Below are positions 16,721 through 26,162 of a stretch of 64,000 nt of DNA, in pieces; positions within the stretch are counted from its first letter, which is position 1, and each line of letters begins with the position of its first letter. The notes beneath the pieces are model-generated. The model did no database searches. It saw only the letters and a list, made by a program, of their open reading frames with translations, and was not told where the DNA came from. The translations under genes and the position numbers were made by a program. This stretch comes from an uncultured Mycoplasma sp. (lineage in GTDB: Bacteria > Bacillota_I > Bacilli_A > RF39 > UBA660), in the NCBI GenBank assembly GCA_945947035.1, contig CAMEXD010000007.1, positions 1 through 64,000 on the forward strand, given 5' to 3'.

Positions 16721-18524
16721 ACTCTACAGTAACAGATTTAGCCAAATTTTTAGGTTTATCAATATCACAACCTTTTAATTTAGCAACATAATAAGATATA
16801 AGTTGAAGAGGAACAATAGCTAAAATTGGTCTAAATATTTCTAGTGTTTTAGGAATTACAATTTTATAATCGTAATCGCTATCATTTATATTATAAGTAT
16901 CAGATGAAGTTACAAGAATAATTTTTCCTTCACGTGATTTTATCTCTTTTACATTACTTATTGTTTTTGATGCAATACTTTTTTTAGTAATAATTGCAAT
17001 TGTTGGTGTGTTATTATCAATAAGAGATATTGTTCCATGTTTTAATTCTCCAGCAGCATATGCTTCACTATGAATATATGATATTTCTTTTAGTTTTAAT
17101 GATCCTTCCATACATAAAGCATAATCATAATTTCTACCAATAAAGAAGATATCTTGTTTTAAATATAGTTCTTTGGCAATTTTTTCATAGTCCTTATTTT
17201 CAAGTAAACTTTCTATTTTATTTGGTAAAAGATTTAATTCTTGTTCTAATTCTTGTTCTAAATTTTCGTTAATTAAGTTATTTTTCTTTCCAAAGTAAAT
17301 TGCAAGTAGGGTAAGAACAAGAACTTGAGCAAGGTACGCTTTAGTTGTTGCAACTGCAATTTCAGGACCTGCTTTTATATATATGACATCATCACAAATT
17401 CTTGCAATTGAACTTTCTACAACATTTATTATACCAAGAGTGTAACAGTTATAACTTTTAGCAATTTTTAATGCTTCAAGAGTATCTGCAGTTTCACCAG
17501 ATTGAGAAATAGGAATAACTAAACATTCTTTATTTATAAAAACTTTTTTATATCTAAATTCACTAGCAATTTCAACATCAACTGGAATATTTGCATATTC
17601 TTCAATTAAATACTTACCAACATATCCAGCATTAACTGCAGATCCACAGGCAATAATTACAATTCTTTTAATATTTTTATTTTCTAAATATTTACTAAAA
17701 TCAATTTTTTTATTTACTAAGCATGATTCAATTGTTTTTTTAATAACTTCTGGTTGTTCATTTATTTCTTTTAACATAAAATGATCATATATACCCTTAG
17801 AACATACTTTTTCATCTTCATTAAATTCTTTTATTACATAATTAATACTATTACCATTTTTATCAAATATATTTATCTCATCTTTTGTTATTTTTGCAAA
17901 AGTTTCATCTTCTAAAACAATATATTTATTGGTATATTTTAAAATAGAGTGAATATCAGATGCAATAAAGTTTTCACTTTCTCCAACACCAATTATTAAG
18001 GGACTATTTTTCTTAACTGCATATAATGTATCTTTATAATCAGTATTAATAATACCTAAAGCATAAGCTCCTTTTGTATCCTTAATAAATTCTTTTATAG
18101 CATCAAGCATATTATTATTTTTTTCGTATAAATTGTTTAATAAACAAGCTGCAACTTCAGTATCTGTTTCGCTTTTAAATTTATAAGTCTTAAATTGTTC
18201 TTTTATTTCCTCATAATTTTCAATAATACCATTATGTACCAAAGTTATTTTAAAAACGTTATGAGGATGAGCATTAACCTTTTTAGGTAGACCATGCGTT
18301 GCCCATCTAGTATGACCTATACCAATATTAGTTGGCATATTAAAATCAATTTTTTCTTTTAAATTTTTTATTCTACCTTGTTCTTTTACGATATTTAATT
18401 TATCATCACATATAAAAGCAACTCCAGCAGAATCATAACCTCTATATTCAAGAGATTCCAAACCAGTAATTAAAACATCAAGCGATTTTTGGTTTTTTCC
18501 TACATAACCAATAATTCCACACAT
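16719..18524 (-). CDS. glmS: Glutamine-fructose-6-phosphate aminotransferase
   Basis: GlmS of 601 residues makes glucosamine 6-phosphate, the first step to UDP-GlcNAc for the wall. The N-terminal glutaminase begins MCGIIGYVG with Cys1 nucleophile and has GHTRWATHG. Two SIS domains follow (ACGSAVNAGYVGKYL, SQSGETADTLEALK), with the C-terminal AKSVTVE. Length is normal. Its leader carries a glmS ribozyme, so the product represses its own expression. Confidence 0.97.
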   Translation of the reverse strand: MCGIIGYVGKNQKSLDVLITGLESLEYRGYDSAGVAFICDDKLNIVKEQGRIKNLKEKIDFNMPTNIGIGHTRWATHGLPKKVNAHPHNVFKITLVHNGIIENYEEIKEQFKTYKFKSETDTEVAACLLNNLYEKNNNMLDAIKEFIKDTKGAYALGIINTDYKDTLYAVKKNSPLIIGVGESENFIASDIHSILKYTNKYIVLEDETFAKITKDEINIFDKNGNSINYVIKEFNEDEKVCSKGIYDHFMLKEINEQPEVIKKTIESCLVNKKIDFSKYLENKNIKRIVIIACGSAVNAGYVGKYLIEEYANIPVDVEIASEFRYKKVFINKECLVIPISQSGETADTLEALKIAKSYNCYTLGIINVVESSIARICDDVIYIKAGPEIAVATTKAYLAQVLVLTLLAIYFGKKNNLINENLEQELEQELNLLPNKIESLLENKDYEKIAKELYLKQDIFFIGRNYDYALCMEGSLKLKEISYIHSEAYAAGELKHGTISLIDNNTPTIAIITKKSIASKTISNVKEIKSREGKIILVTSSDTYNINDSDYDYKIVIPKTLEIFRPILAIVPLQLISYYVAKLKGCDIDKPKNLAKSVTVE

Positions 18525-18569
18525 AAAAAACTCCTTAAAAAAATATTTTTGTATTTTTATTATTTTTTG

Positions 18570-18707
18570 TTATAGAATTACTTCTACTTTTTAAATAATA
18601 ATATCGAATATACAATAATCCGTAGTAATATCCGCCGAATACTTCAATAATTACTATCCTCGTTAACCAAAATGGTCTGGCGCTAAATGTATAAAAATAC
18701 ACCTTTC
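18570..18707 (-). ncRNA. glmS self-cleaving ribozyme/riboswitch
   Basis: On the minus strand the leader of glmS contains the signature AGCGCCAGA, with cleavage expected between bases 18684 and 18683. Next comes AACGAGG, and then TTCGGCGGAT flanked by pairing ATAGTAATTA and TATTACTA segments. These are the conserved core blocks of the glmS ribozyme. Glucosamine 6-phosphate is the cofactor that triggers cleavage and loss of the mRNA. The 3' boundary near 18570 is approximate. Confidence 0.92.
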
Positions 18708-18713
18708 ACTTAT

Positions 18714-18742
18714 ATTATATGAAAAATAACAAACAAATTCAA
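18714..18742 (-). promoter_or_regulatory. Promoter of glmS
   Basis: Read on the minus strand, TTGAAT (18742-18737) and TATAAT (18719-18714) are 17 bases apart. Transcription should start near 18707, about 23 bases before the ribozyme cleavage site. Confidence 0.75.
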
Positions 18743-18754
18743 CTGTTTGTTATT
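18723..18754 (-). terminator. Terminator of the DUF2179-type gene
   Basis: On the minus strand AATAACAAACA pairs with TGTTTGTTATT, followed by a T run. The hairpin begins inside the stop codon of the upstream gene and overlaps the glmS promoter. Confidence 0.75.
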
Positions 18755-19283
18755 TATTTTGATTCATATAATAACCATTTCTAGTGTATTTACTTTCATT
18801 AATTACCATAAATGCTTTAGGATCAACTTCTTTTAATATTTTGTTAAATTTAGGATAACTAAAACTATTAAGTGATAGAAACATCATATATCTTTTTTTA
18901 GATGATTCATTGCTTATTATTTCAACAGATGTAGTTGCAAAATCATTATCTCTTAAAGCTTTATTTAATTCCTTATATTTATCAGTAATAATTTGAATTG
19001 ACAATAATTCTTTAATATATTTATCAGAAATATACATGCCCAAATATGTTCCTGTTGCATAACCTCCAGCATAAGATAATGCAATAAAAATACTATTTGA
19101 TTCGGTATTAATTGCTTCTTTTACTACTAAAAACCAAACTAAAATTTCAAAAAAAGCAATAAAAGCAGAAATAAAAGCTTTTCCTTTAACCATTTGCATA
19201 GTTCTAAATGTACCAAGAGAAACATCAATTATTCTTACCAAAAATATTTTTATGCATAAAAATAATAAATCCATAATATTCAC
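18750..19283 (-). CDS. UPF0316 (DUF5698/DUF2179) membrane protein
   Basis: Membrane protein of 177 residues. Three hydrophobic segments lie in the first 100 residues, including the family block VRIIDVSLGTFRTM near residue 15 and ALSYAGGYATGTYLGM. A soluble DUF2179-like domain with alternating beta strands follows (ISIQIITDK region onward). The family is widespread in Bacillota but its function is unknown; the soluble domain is thought to bind a small ligand. It has its own terminator. Confidence 0.8.
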   Translation of the reverse strand: MNIMDLLFLCIKIFLVRIIDVSLGTFRTMQMVKGKAFISAFIAFFEILVWFLVVKEAINTESNSIFIALSYAGGYATGTYLGMYISDKYIKELLSIQIITDKYKELNKALRDNDFATTSVEIISNESSKKRYMMFLSLNSFSYPKFNKILKEVDPKAFMVINESKYTRNGYYMNQNK

Positions 19284-19318
19284 CTAATTATATTATGGAT
19301 AACTTATTTAAAAATATA

Positions 19319-19346
19319 AAAAAAAAATCATTTAACTGATTTTTAA
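19319..19346 (-). terminator. Terminator of the small membrane peptide gene
   Basis: On the minus strand AAAAATCA-GTTAAA-TGATTTTT is followed by more T, overlapping the stop codon of the 30-codon gene. Confidence 0.7.
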
Positions 19347-19435
19347 ATAAAATATATTACAATACCTGCGATCATAGAAAATACCATAATAGCAGTTAAA
19401 AATATAGTAACAGCTTTACATAACTTTTTATTCAT
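19343..19435 (-). CDS. 30-residue single-pass membrane peptide (Prli42/DUF4044-like)
   Basis: Although only 30 codons, this is a convincing gene. It has a full promoter, a perfect GGAGG ribosome binding site six bases before ATG, and its own terminator. The peptide starts MNKKLCKAVTIF and continues as one hydrophobic helix ending GIVIYFI. A basic N-terminus, then a KAVTIFLTAIMVFSM helix, resembles the small stressosome-associated Prli42/DUF4044 peptides of Bacilli. That similarity is judged by eye only. A small membrane regulator is a fair guess. Confidence 0.7.
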   Translation of the reverse strand: MNKKLCKAVTIFLTAIMVFSMIAGIVIYFI

Positions 19436-19455
19436 AACATTCCTCCGATAGAATT

Positions 19456-19484
19456 AGTATATCAAATAGATAGAATATTGTCAA
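19456..19484 (-). promoter_or_regulatory. Promoter of the small membrane peptide gene
   Basis: On the minus strand TTGACA (19484-19479) and TATACT (19461-19456) are separated by 17 bases, an excellent sigma-A promoter 20 bases before the start codon. Confidence 0.75.
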
Positions 19485-19540
19485 AATTAATATTACATAA
19501 AATTGGTTATATCTTTATAAAATTAAGTAGGTGAAAAGTT

Positions 19541-20185
19541 ATGAAGATGAGAATGATTTTAAAAAATAAAGCAAAAAACAAACTAAAATTTAATGTATTT
19601 ACTAAAAAAAATTATTTTATATTTTTAATATCTTTATTTATAGTTAGTATTATCTTTGGATTTATCTTTTTTTATCTTTTAAATAATACGGGAAAAGAAG
19701 AAATAATAAATAATGTTAATTCATATTTTACAATAAGTGATAGTTATGATTATTTAAATATTTTACTTACTAATTTAAAAAATAATTTCTTAAATTGTTT
19801 TATTATTTGGCTTTTAGGTATAAGTGTAATTGGAGTATTTATAATTATTTTTCTATATTTTATTGAAGGTTTTTCTATAGGATTTGTTATAGCATCTATT
19901 ATTTATTCTTTTAAATATAAAGGTATCGTTGGATGTTTTTTATATCTTTTTCCTAGTAAATTATTATATATAATTATTATGTTTATTCTTACTTTTTTTG
20001 GAATTAAATTTGGATATGAACTTGTTAAAAATATCATAAAAAAAGAAGAACAAACTTTAAATATATCATTTAAGAAATATTTAAAAATACTATGTTTTTG
20101 TCTAATATTATCTATATTATGTAGTTTTTTAGAAACATTTATAAATCCTTTTATGATAAAAGCTTTTACATTTTTATTAAAATAG
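19541..20185 (+). CDS. spoIIM: Stage II sporulation protein M family protein
   Basis: Membrane protein of 214 residues with about five hydrophobic segments. The SpoIIM hallmarks are visible: NLKNNFLNCFIIWLLGISVIG, then FIEGFSIGFVIASII and LFPSKLLYI. In endospore formers SpoIIM works with SpoIID and SpoIIP in septal peptidoglycan hydrolysis during engulfment. The gene stands alone, between a divergent small gene and mnmA, which begins 37 bases later. Confidence 0.85.
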   Translation: MKMRMILKNKAKNKLKFNVFTKKNYFIFLISLFIVSIIFGFIFFYLLNNTGKEEIINNVNSYFTISDSYDYLNILLTNLKNNFLNCFIIWLLGISVIGVFIIIFLYFIEGFSIGFVIASIIYSFKYKGIVGCFLYLFPSKLLYIIIMFILTFFGIKFGYELVKNIIKKEEQTLNISFKKYLKILCFCLILSILCSFLETFINPFMIKAFTFLLK

Positions 20186-20222
20186 TGTATAATTGTCTTC
20201 ATAAAAAGACGAGGTGTTTAAA

Positions 20223-21332
20223 TTGAAAAAAGTAGTAGTAGGAATATCAGGTGGTGTTGATTCATCTGTTGCAGCAGCACTTTTACTTGAAGAAGGTTAT
20301 GAAGTAATAGGACTTTTTATGAGAAATTGGGATAGTTTGGTAAATAACGATATTAAAGGAAATCCTACCTTAAACAATGATATTTGTACACAAGAACAAG
20401 ACTATAATGATGCTAAAAAAGTGTGTGAAAAACTTGGTATAGAGCTTCATAGAATTGATTTTGTAAAAGAGTATTATGATTATGTTTTTAAATACTTTTT
20501 AGAGGAATTAAAAAAGGGTAGAACTCCAAATCCTGATGTAATGTGTAATAGATATATAAAGTTTGATTTATTTGTAAAAGAAGCAAAAAAACTAGGAGCA
20601 GATTATATAGCAACAGGTCATTATGCTAGAATGATAGATGGCAAGCTTTATAAAGCAATTGATTTAAATAAAGACCAAACCTATTTTTTAGCAGGTGTTA
20701 CTAAAAAACAATTAGAAAATGTTTTATTTCCAGTTGGAGAACTTACTAAAGATAAGGTAAGAAAAATAGCAGAAAAATACGATCTTATAACAGCTCATAA
20801 AAAAGATTCAACTGGTATTTGCTTCATTGGTGAAAGAAACTTTAAGAACTTTTTAGAAAACTACTTACCTAATAAACCTGGAGATATTATTAATCTTGAT
20901 GATAATAAAAAAGTAGGACGTCATGTAGGTCTTATGTATTATACAATAGGTCAAAGAAGAGGACTAAATATTGGTGGCACTAAAGATAGGTTATTTGTAG
21001 TTGGAAAAAATTTAGATAAAAATATCTTATACGTAGCAGAAGGCGATGATAATAAATATTTGTATTCAACTTCATGTATTATTGATGATTTAACTATAAA
21101 TATAGATAATTTACCTAAAAAATGTAAAGCAAAATTTAGATATCGAGCAAACGATGAAGATGTAACCTTAGAAAGATTAAATGATGAAGAAATTCTTGTT
21201 AGATATGATAATGTAAAATCAGTTACTCCAGGGCAACTTTGTTGTTTATATGAAGAAGATGGTCATTGCTTTGGCAGTGGTGTAATAAAAGAAGTTAGAA
21301 AAGATGATAAAAAATTATGGTATTTACTATAA
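20223..21332 (+). CDS. mnmA: tRNA-specific 2-thiouridylase MnmA
   Basis: This 369-residue enzyme thiolates U34 of the tRNAs for Glu, Gln and Lys. The PP-loop GISGGVDSSVAA is at residue 7, the first catalytic Cys in NPDVMCNRYIKF, GHYARM follows, the second catalytic Cys is in STGICFIGER, and GQRRGLNIGG lies after it. I choose TTG 20223 because GAGG at 20211-20214 is spaced eight bases from it; the GTG at 20214 overlaps that site. In Bacilli the usual partner is a cysteine desulfurase, which is not in this window. Confidence 0.96.
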   Translation: MKKVVVGISGGVDSSVAAALLLEEGYEVIGLFMRNWDSLVNNDIKGNPTLNNDICTQEQDYNDAKKVCEKLGIELHRIDFVKEYYDYVFKYFLEELKKGRTPNPDVMCNRYIKFDLFVKEAKKLGADYIATGHYARMIDGKLYKAIDLNKDQTYFLAGVTKKQLENVLFPVGELTKDKVRKIAEKYDLITAHKKDSTGICFIGERNFKNFLENYLPNKPGDIINLDDNKKVGRHVGLMYYTIGQRRGLNIGGTKDRLFVVGKNLDKNILYVAEGDDNKYLYSTSCIIDDLTINIDNLPKKCKAKFRYRANDEDVTLERLNDEEILVRYDNVKSVTPGQLCCLYEEDGHCFGSGVIKEVRKDDKKLWYLL

Positions 21333-21380
21333 TTTTTTTTGATATTATGGTATACTTACTTTAAGGAGAACATAAAATAT

Positions 21381-22379
21381 ATGAAAAAACTTAAATATTT
21401 AGTTGGTAGAATTTTTAATCTTAATTTTAAACAAATGAAAGAAAAAATTAACGATATCAATAAAAAAACTAATAAATCTAAAATTTATATTTTTTTTGAT
21501 ATGATAATTTGTGGTATCAAATATCAAGCTGGTTATATGGATTATTGGTTGTTTGAAATGTATAATTTAAATAATAAACAACGAAAAACTATTCTTACCC
21601 GTGGCCAAAATAATTACTTAATAAAAAAATATAATAATAAAGATTGCATTCATATTTTTGAAAATAAAGATGAATTTTTAGTTAAATTTAAAGACTTTGT
21701 AAAAAGAGATTTCTTAATTTTAAATGATAAAAATTATAAAGACTTTGAAAAATTTATCAAAAAACATAACGAATTTATCGCTAAACCAAGAAATGGTAGT
21801 TGTGGTAAAGGAATAGAAAAAATAAAAATTGATAAAGATATTGAAAAAACATATGAATATTTATTAAGTAAAAATTTAATTGTTTTGGAAGAAGTTATAA
21901 CTCAAGCTGATTTTATAAATAAATTAAATAAGTATAGTATTAATACTATTAGAATTGTAACTATTAATGATAACAATAATCCAAATGTTGTAGCTAGTTA
22001 CTTTAGAATAGGAAATAATAAAAAATTTGTAGATAACTTTAATTCGGGTGGTATGGTTGTTCCAATTGAAATTGAAACAGGAAAAATTATCTATCCTGCG
22101 CTTGATAAACAAGGTAATTTATATGAAATTCATCCGGTAAGTAAAACTAAAATAAAAGGATTTGAGATACTTAATTGGGATGATGTTATTTCTTTGGCTA
22201 AAAAACTTGCTTTAGTTGTGCCTGAAGTTGGTATGGTAGGATGGGATATAGCAATTACTGATAAAGGACTTGATATAGTTGAAGGTAATGATTTTCCAGG
22301 TCATGATATTTATCAATTACCTCCTCATAGGACAAATGGTATTGGAGTTTTAGAAAGATTTGAGAAATATTTAAAATAA
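21381..22379 (+). CDS. ATP-grasp ligase, sugar-transfer-associated type (paralogue 1)
   Basis: A 332-residue protein of the ATP-grasp superfamily. It shows FIAKPRNGSCGKGIEKI (nucleotide-binding loop, near residue 135), VLEEVITQ, NTIRIVTI, and the metal-binding end GWDIAITDKGLDIVEGNDFPGHD. This arrangement matches the sugar-transfer-associated ATP-grasp group, whose members sit among polysaccharide and wall genes. The acid and amine substrates are unknown. ATG 21381 has AAGGAG upstream. It precedes a flippase and murT/gatD, suggesting envelope work. A paralogue lies at 41905-42927, next to alr. Confidence 0.75.
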   Translation: MKKLKYLVGRIFNLNFKQMKEKINDINKKTNKSKIYIFFDMIICGIKYQAGYMDYWLFEMYNLNNKQRKTILTRGQNNYLIKKYNNKDCIHIFENKDEFLVKFKDFVKRDFLILNDKNYKDFEKFIKKHNEFIAKPRNGSCGKGIEKIKIDKDIEKTYEYLLSKNLIVLEEVITQADFINKLNKYSINTIRIVTINDNNNPNVVASYFRIGNNKKFVDNFNSGGMVVPIEIETGKIIYPALDKQGNLYEIHPVSKTKIKGFEILNWDDVISLAKKLALVVPEVGMVGWDIAITDKGLDIVEGNDFPGHDIYQLPPHRTNGIGVLERFEKYLK

Positions 22380-22389
22380 TGGTGGTGTT

Positions 22390-24024
22390 ATGAAGAAAAA
22401 AACATTTATACAAGGAACAATAATTGCATCAATTGCTATAATATTTGTAAAAATACTTGGAGCATTATATGTAATACCTTTTTACGATATAATTGGAGAA
22501 CAAGGTGGAGCTTTATATAGTTATGCTTATAATATATATAATTTATTTTTAACAATTTCTATTACTGGTTTTCCTATAGCAATATCAAAATTAGTAAGTG
22601 AATATAATGAAAAAAGAATGTACGATGCTAAAAGCAAAGTATTTAAAATTAGTAAAAAGATAATAACAGTAATAAGTATTGTATCTTTTCTAATAGTATT
22701 TATCTTTGCACCTTCTATTGCTAGGATATTTATTGGAAATTTAGAAGGTGGAAATAGTATCAGTGATATAGCATTTGTAATAAGAGTTATTTCTATTTCT
22801 TTACTTGTTATACCATTTTTAAGTATTACAAGAGGATACTTACAAGGACATAAATTTATTACAGAATCAACTAATAGTCAGATACTAGAACAAGTTGTAA
22901 GAATAATAATTGTTCTAGGAGGATCATATTTAGCAATTAATGTCTTTAACAAATCAATTCCTTTTGGTGTTGGTTGCGCTCTTATTGGATCATTCTTCGG
23001 AGGAATTGCAGCACTTTTATATTTAAATAATAAAATAAGAAAAAATAAAGATAAATTTGATACTGAAAAAGAAAATAAAGTATTTGTTTCCAATAAGGAA
23101 ATAGTAAAAAAATTTATAATTTATTCAATTCCATCAATAGTAATATCTATTGCTTCAAGTATTTATGATACTGTTGATCAAATCTTGATGTTAAGAGGAG
23201 CAAATATGCTTGGTTTTTCAGTAGTTGATAGTGAAATAATAGCTAGTATCATCTCAACTTGGGGTGTTAAAATTTGTATGATAATAACAGCAGTAGGAAC
23301 AGCAATATCAATAAATGCCATACCACATATGGTAGAATCATTTGTAAAAAAAGATATGAATGAAGTAAATAAAAAATTTATTCATATCTTAAAAACAGGA
23401 ATATTTATAAGTCTTCCTCTTGCAATTGGAGTATCAATTTTAAGTGAACCATTATATACATTATTTTATGGAGAAAGCACTTATGGTCCTTTAATTTTAA
23501 AAGTAGTTGTTTTTGCAGTTGTTTTTGCTAATTTTTCTACAATACTTAATACTGCTTTAATAGCTATAAATCAGTATAAAATAATATATATTAATACTTT
23601 TTTAGGTATTATATTAAACTTAGCATTTGACTTGCCATTTATGTTTTTATTTAATAGACTTGGATTATTTCCAATTTGGGGAGCAAGCTTTTCTACAATA
23701 TTTAGTTATTCAATATCAATAGGACTTGCTTTATATTTATTAAAGAAAGAATTTAAATTTAAATATAGTGATTTATTTAAATCAATCCTTAAGATAACTA
23801 TTACAAGTTTAATAATGCTAATACCATTACTTGTTTTAAATAAATTTATAAATTGGTCAAACTATTTAGTAGTAACAAGAATATTGCTTATGATGTTATA
23901 TGCTTTAATCGGGGGCTTGGTATTTGCTTTTATAAGTTATAAAAATAAATTATTATATGAAATATTTGGTAAAGATGTAGTAGATAAAATTCTTATAAAA
24001 TTACATCTAAAGAAGGGAGAATAG
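22390..24024 (+). CDS. Lipid II/polysaccharide flippase of the MOP superfamily (SpoVB/MurJ-like)
   Basis: Membrane protein of 544 residues with about 14 hydrophobic segments. The N-terminus KTFIQGTIIASIAIIFVKILG and the blocks GGALYSYAYNIYNLFLTIS and PIAISKLVSEYNE are typical of the SpoVB/YkvU/MurJ branch. Members flip undecaprenyl-linked precursors across the membrane. Being next to murT/gatD, a lipid II flippase or sporulation SpoVB role is likely, but the two cannot be separated by eye. It begins 11 bases after the ATP-grasp gene and 4 bases before murT. Confidence 0.85.
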   Translation: MKKKTFIQGTIIASIAIIFVKILGALYVIPFYDIIGEQGGALYSYAYNIYNLFLTISITGFPIAISKLVSEYNEKRMYDAKSKVFKISKKIITVISIVSFLIVFIFAPSIARIFIGNLEGGNSISDIAFVIRVISISLLVIPFLSITRGYLQGHKFITESTNSQILEQVVRIIIVLGGSYLAINVFNKSIPFGVGCALIGSFFGGIAALLYLNNKIRKNKDKFDTEKENKVFVSNKEIVKKFIIYSIPSIVISIASSIYDTVDQILMLRGANMLGFSVVDSEIIASIISTWGVKICMIITAVGTAISINAIPHMVESFVKKDMNEVNKKFIHILKTGIFISLPLAIGVSILSEPLYTLFYGESTYGPLILKVVVFAVVFANFSTILNTALIAINQYKIIYINTFLGIILNLAFDLPFMFLFNRLGLFPIWGASFSTIFSYSISIGLALYLLKKEFKFKYSDLFKSILKITITSLIMLIPLLVLNKFINWSNYLVVTRILLMMLYALIGGLVFAFISYKNKLLYEIFGKDVVDKILIKLHLKKGE

Positions 24025-24027
24025 AAT

Positions 24028-25404
24028 ATGTTTTATATAGCGCTTTGGGGAGCAAAATTTTATTTATTTATTTTAAAATTATTTAAGAAAGAAAAAGATG
24101 ATAAACCTGGGATGATTGCCTGTCGTTTATGTCCAAACTTTCTAGAAAAATTAAACAAACCTAAGATGATTATTGGTGTTTCTGGAACAAATGGTAAAAC
24201 TACTACCACTAATTTAATCGCAGATACTTTAAAACACGACAACAAAAAAGTTATTTATAATGACTGGGGTGCCAATACTCTTTCTGGATATGTTAGATGT
24301 TTAATAGAGGGTGTTAATATCTTTAATAAACCAAAAGATGTAATTGCAATAGTTGAAATAGATGAAGTATCATCTGATATTTATTTACCTTTAATTAAAC
24401 CTAATTATTTAGTTTTAACAAATTTATTTAGAGATTCTATGCATAGAAACGCTAATTCAGATTATGTTTTTAATAAAATGCAAAATGGCTTAAATAAGGA
24501 TACTATTTTAATTTTAAATGGTGATGATCCATTTAGCAGTAGACTAGGTGAAAAAACTAATAAATGCGTGTATTATGGTATAGAAAAACAAGACTTTGAA
24601 AATAAAACAGAAAGCATTAATCTAATAAATGATTTTACACTTTGTCCTAAATGTTTTAGTAAGTTAGAATATGATTTTGTAAGATATCATCATATTGGAA
24701 AAGTACATTGTCCAAATTGTAGTTTTAAATCAAAACCTATTGATTATCTTGGAATTATTGATAATAAGAATAATTGTTTAACTGTGAAATATCATAAAAA
24801 TTCTAAAGATAACTATAAGTTAATAAGTGATAGTATCTTTAACTTATATAATGAAATGTCTGTTATTGCTTTATTATCTGAACTTGGATATGAAAAAGAA
24901 AAACTTGTTAATTTAATAGAAAAACTTGAAATACCTAAATCAAGATATTCTAGTAAAAAAGTAAATAATATTGAAATAACTACGATGGTATCTAAAGGAA
25001 TGAATGCTATTGCAACATCACGTGCCTTAGATTATGCAAGTACAATCGATAAAAATTTAGAATTAGTATTAGTGCTTGATGATCAATTTGATAATAAAGG
25101 TGGAAGTGAAGCTATTGCTTGGATATATGATTCAGACTTTGAATTTTTAAATAAAGATAATATCAAGAGAATAGTAGTAGGGGGAGCAAGAAGCAAAGAT
25201 TATAAATTACGCCTTCTTCTTGCAGGTGTTTCTAAAGAAAAAATATTTATTTGTGATAAAGAACTTGATACACCAAAATTTGTTACTACAAAAGGTATTG
25301 ATGAAATAATAATATTACATGATGTTTACTTTATTACTGGAGCAAATAAAATAAGAGATGAAATATGTGATATGATAAAAGGAGAAGAAAAACATGAAAA
25401 TTGA
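24028..25404 (+). CDS. murT: Lipid II isoglutaminyl synthase, MurT subunit
   Basis: Mur ligase-like protein of 458 residues. The P-loop GVSGTNGKTTTTN is near residue 50. The MurT-specific four-cysteine zinc ribbon (CPKCFSKLEY and CPNCSFKSKP) lies around residues 207-233, followed by a C-terminal DUF1727 domain. MurT with GatD amidates the D-Glu of lipid II to D-isoglutamine, MurT doing the ATP-dependent activation. It overlaps gatD by 11 bases. The partner GatD here lacks its glutaminase residues, which makes the nitrogen source for MurT an open question. Confidence 0.93.
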   Translation: MFYIALWGAKFYLFILKLFKKEKDDKPGMIACRLCPNFLEKLNKPKMIIGVSGTNGKTTTTNLIADTLKHDNKKVIYNDWGANTLSGYVRCLIEGVNIFNKPKDVIAIVEIDEVSSDIYLPLIKPNYLVLTNLFRDSMHRNANSDYVFNKMQNGLNKDTILILNGDDPFSSRLGEKTNKCVYYGIEKQDFENKTESINLINDFTLCPKCFSKLEYDFVRYHHIGKVHCPNCSFKSKPIDYLGIIDNKNNCLTVKYHKNSKDNYKLISDSIFNLYNEMSVIALLSELGYEKEKLVNLIEKLEIPKSRYSSKKVNNIEITTMVSKGMNAIATSRALDYASTIDKNLELVLVLDDQFDNKGGSEAIAWIYDSDFEFLNKDNIKRIVVGGARSKDYKLRLLLAGVSKEKIFICDKELDTPKFVTTKGIDEIIILHDVYFITGANKIRDEICDMIKGEEKHEN

Positions 25405-26101
25405 AATATTATATAAAGAAGCATGTAATTTATATGGTGATACTTATAACAATGTATATATTAAAAAGTGTTTCAAAAAAGCTACTATTTATGAGACAAG
25501 TTTAAATGATACACCAAAATTTGTTAATGAAGATATTTCTCTTATTTACCTTGGATCAGCATCAGAAACTATGCAAAAGATTATAATAGAAAAACTTATG
25601 CCTTATAAAGACAGATTAAAAGAAATGATTGATAATAATAAAATAATTATAGCAACGGGAAATTCTTTTGAAATATTTGGTAAATATATTTTAGATGACA
25701 ATGAAAAAATAACTTGTCTTGATATATTTGATTACTATGCTAAAAGAAATATGAAAAAACGTCATAATTCCTTGTTTTTAGGAGAATTTAATGGCTTTAA
25801 GATAGTTGGACATAAAAGTCAGTTTTCCTTTATATATGACGTTAAATCTAACTTTATTAAGATGCTTAGAGGTGTTGGTAATAATCCTGATGATGAATAT
25901 GAAGGATATCGTTTTAACAATTTTTATGGAACATATTTAGTTGGACCATTTTTAGTATTTAATCCTCATTTTATGAAATATATAAAAAAGATTTTAAAGG
26001 ATAATACAAAATTACCATTTGAAGAAGAAACAATAGATGCTTATAATTTTAGAGTAAAAGAATTTGAAGATCCAAAAACTAGCATGATTTCAAAACATTA
26101 A
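25394..26101 (+). CDS. gatD: GatD-like subunit lacking the glutaminase Cys and His
   Basis: A 235-residue homologue of GatD, the glutamine amidotransferase partner of MurT. Position after murT, length and the C-terminal GTYLVGPFLVFNPHF fit. In a normal GatD the nucleophile elbow reads TICGGYQFLG; here it reads IATGNSFEIFG, so the catalytic Cys is Gly. The normal GTYLHGP has His; here it is Val. Both catalytic residues are therefore missing, though the reading frame is intact and the coding looks normal. It may be a structural subunit only, with free ammonia as the nitrogen donor, or may have changed role. Confidence 0.85.
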   Translation: MKIEILYKEACNLYGDTYNNVYIKKCFKKATIYETSLNDTPKFVNEDISLIYLGSASETMQKIIIEKLMPYKDRLKEMIDNNKIIIATGNSFEIFGKYILDDNEKITCLDIFDYYAKRNMKKRHNSLFLGEFNGFKIVGHKSQFSFIYDVKSNFIKMLRGVGNNPDDEYEGYRFNNFYGTYLVGPFLVFNPHFMKYIKKILKDNTKLPFEEETIDAYNFRVKEFEDPKTSMISKH

Positions 26102-26111
26102 TTAACAATAC

Positions 26112-26139
26112 TTGACATTGTTTACAAAAATGGTAAAAT
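26112..26139 (+). promoter_or_regulatory. Promoter of the HTH regulator gene
   Basis: TTGACA (26112-26117) and an extended -10 TGGTAAAAT (-10 hexamer 26134-26139) are 16 bases apart. GGAGG follows at 26150-26154. Confidence 0.65.
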
Positions 26140-26162
26140 TATAATGTACGGAGGTTTTATTT

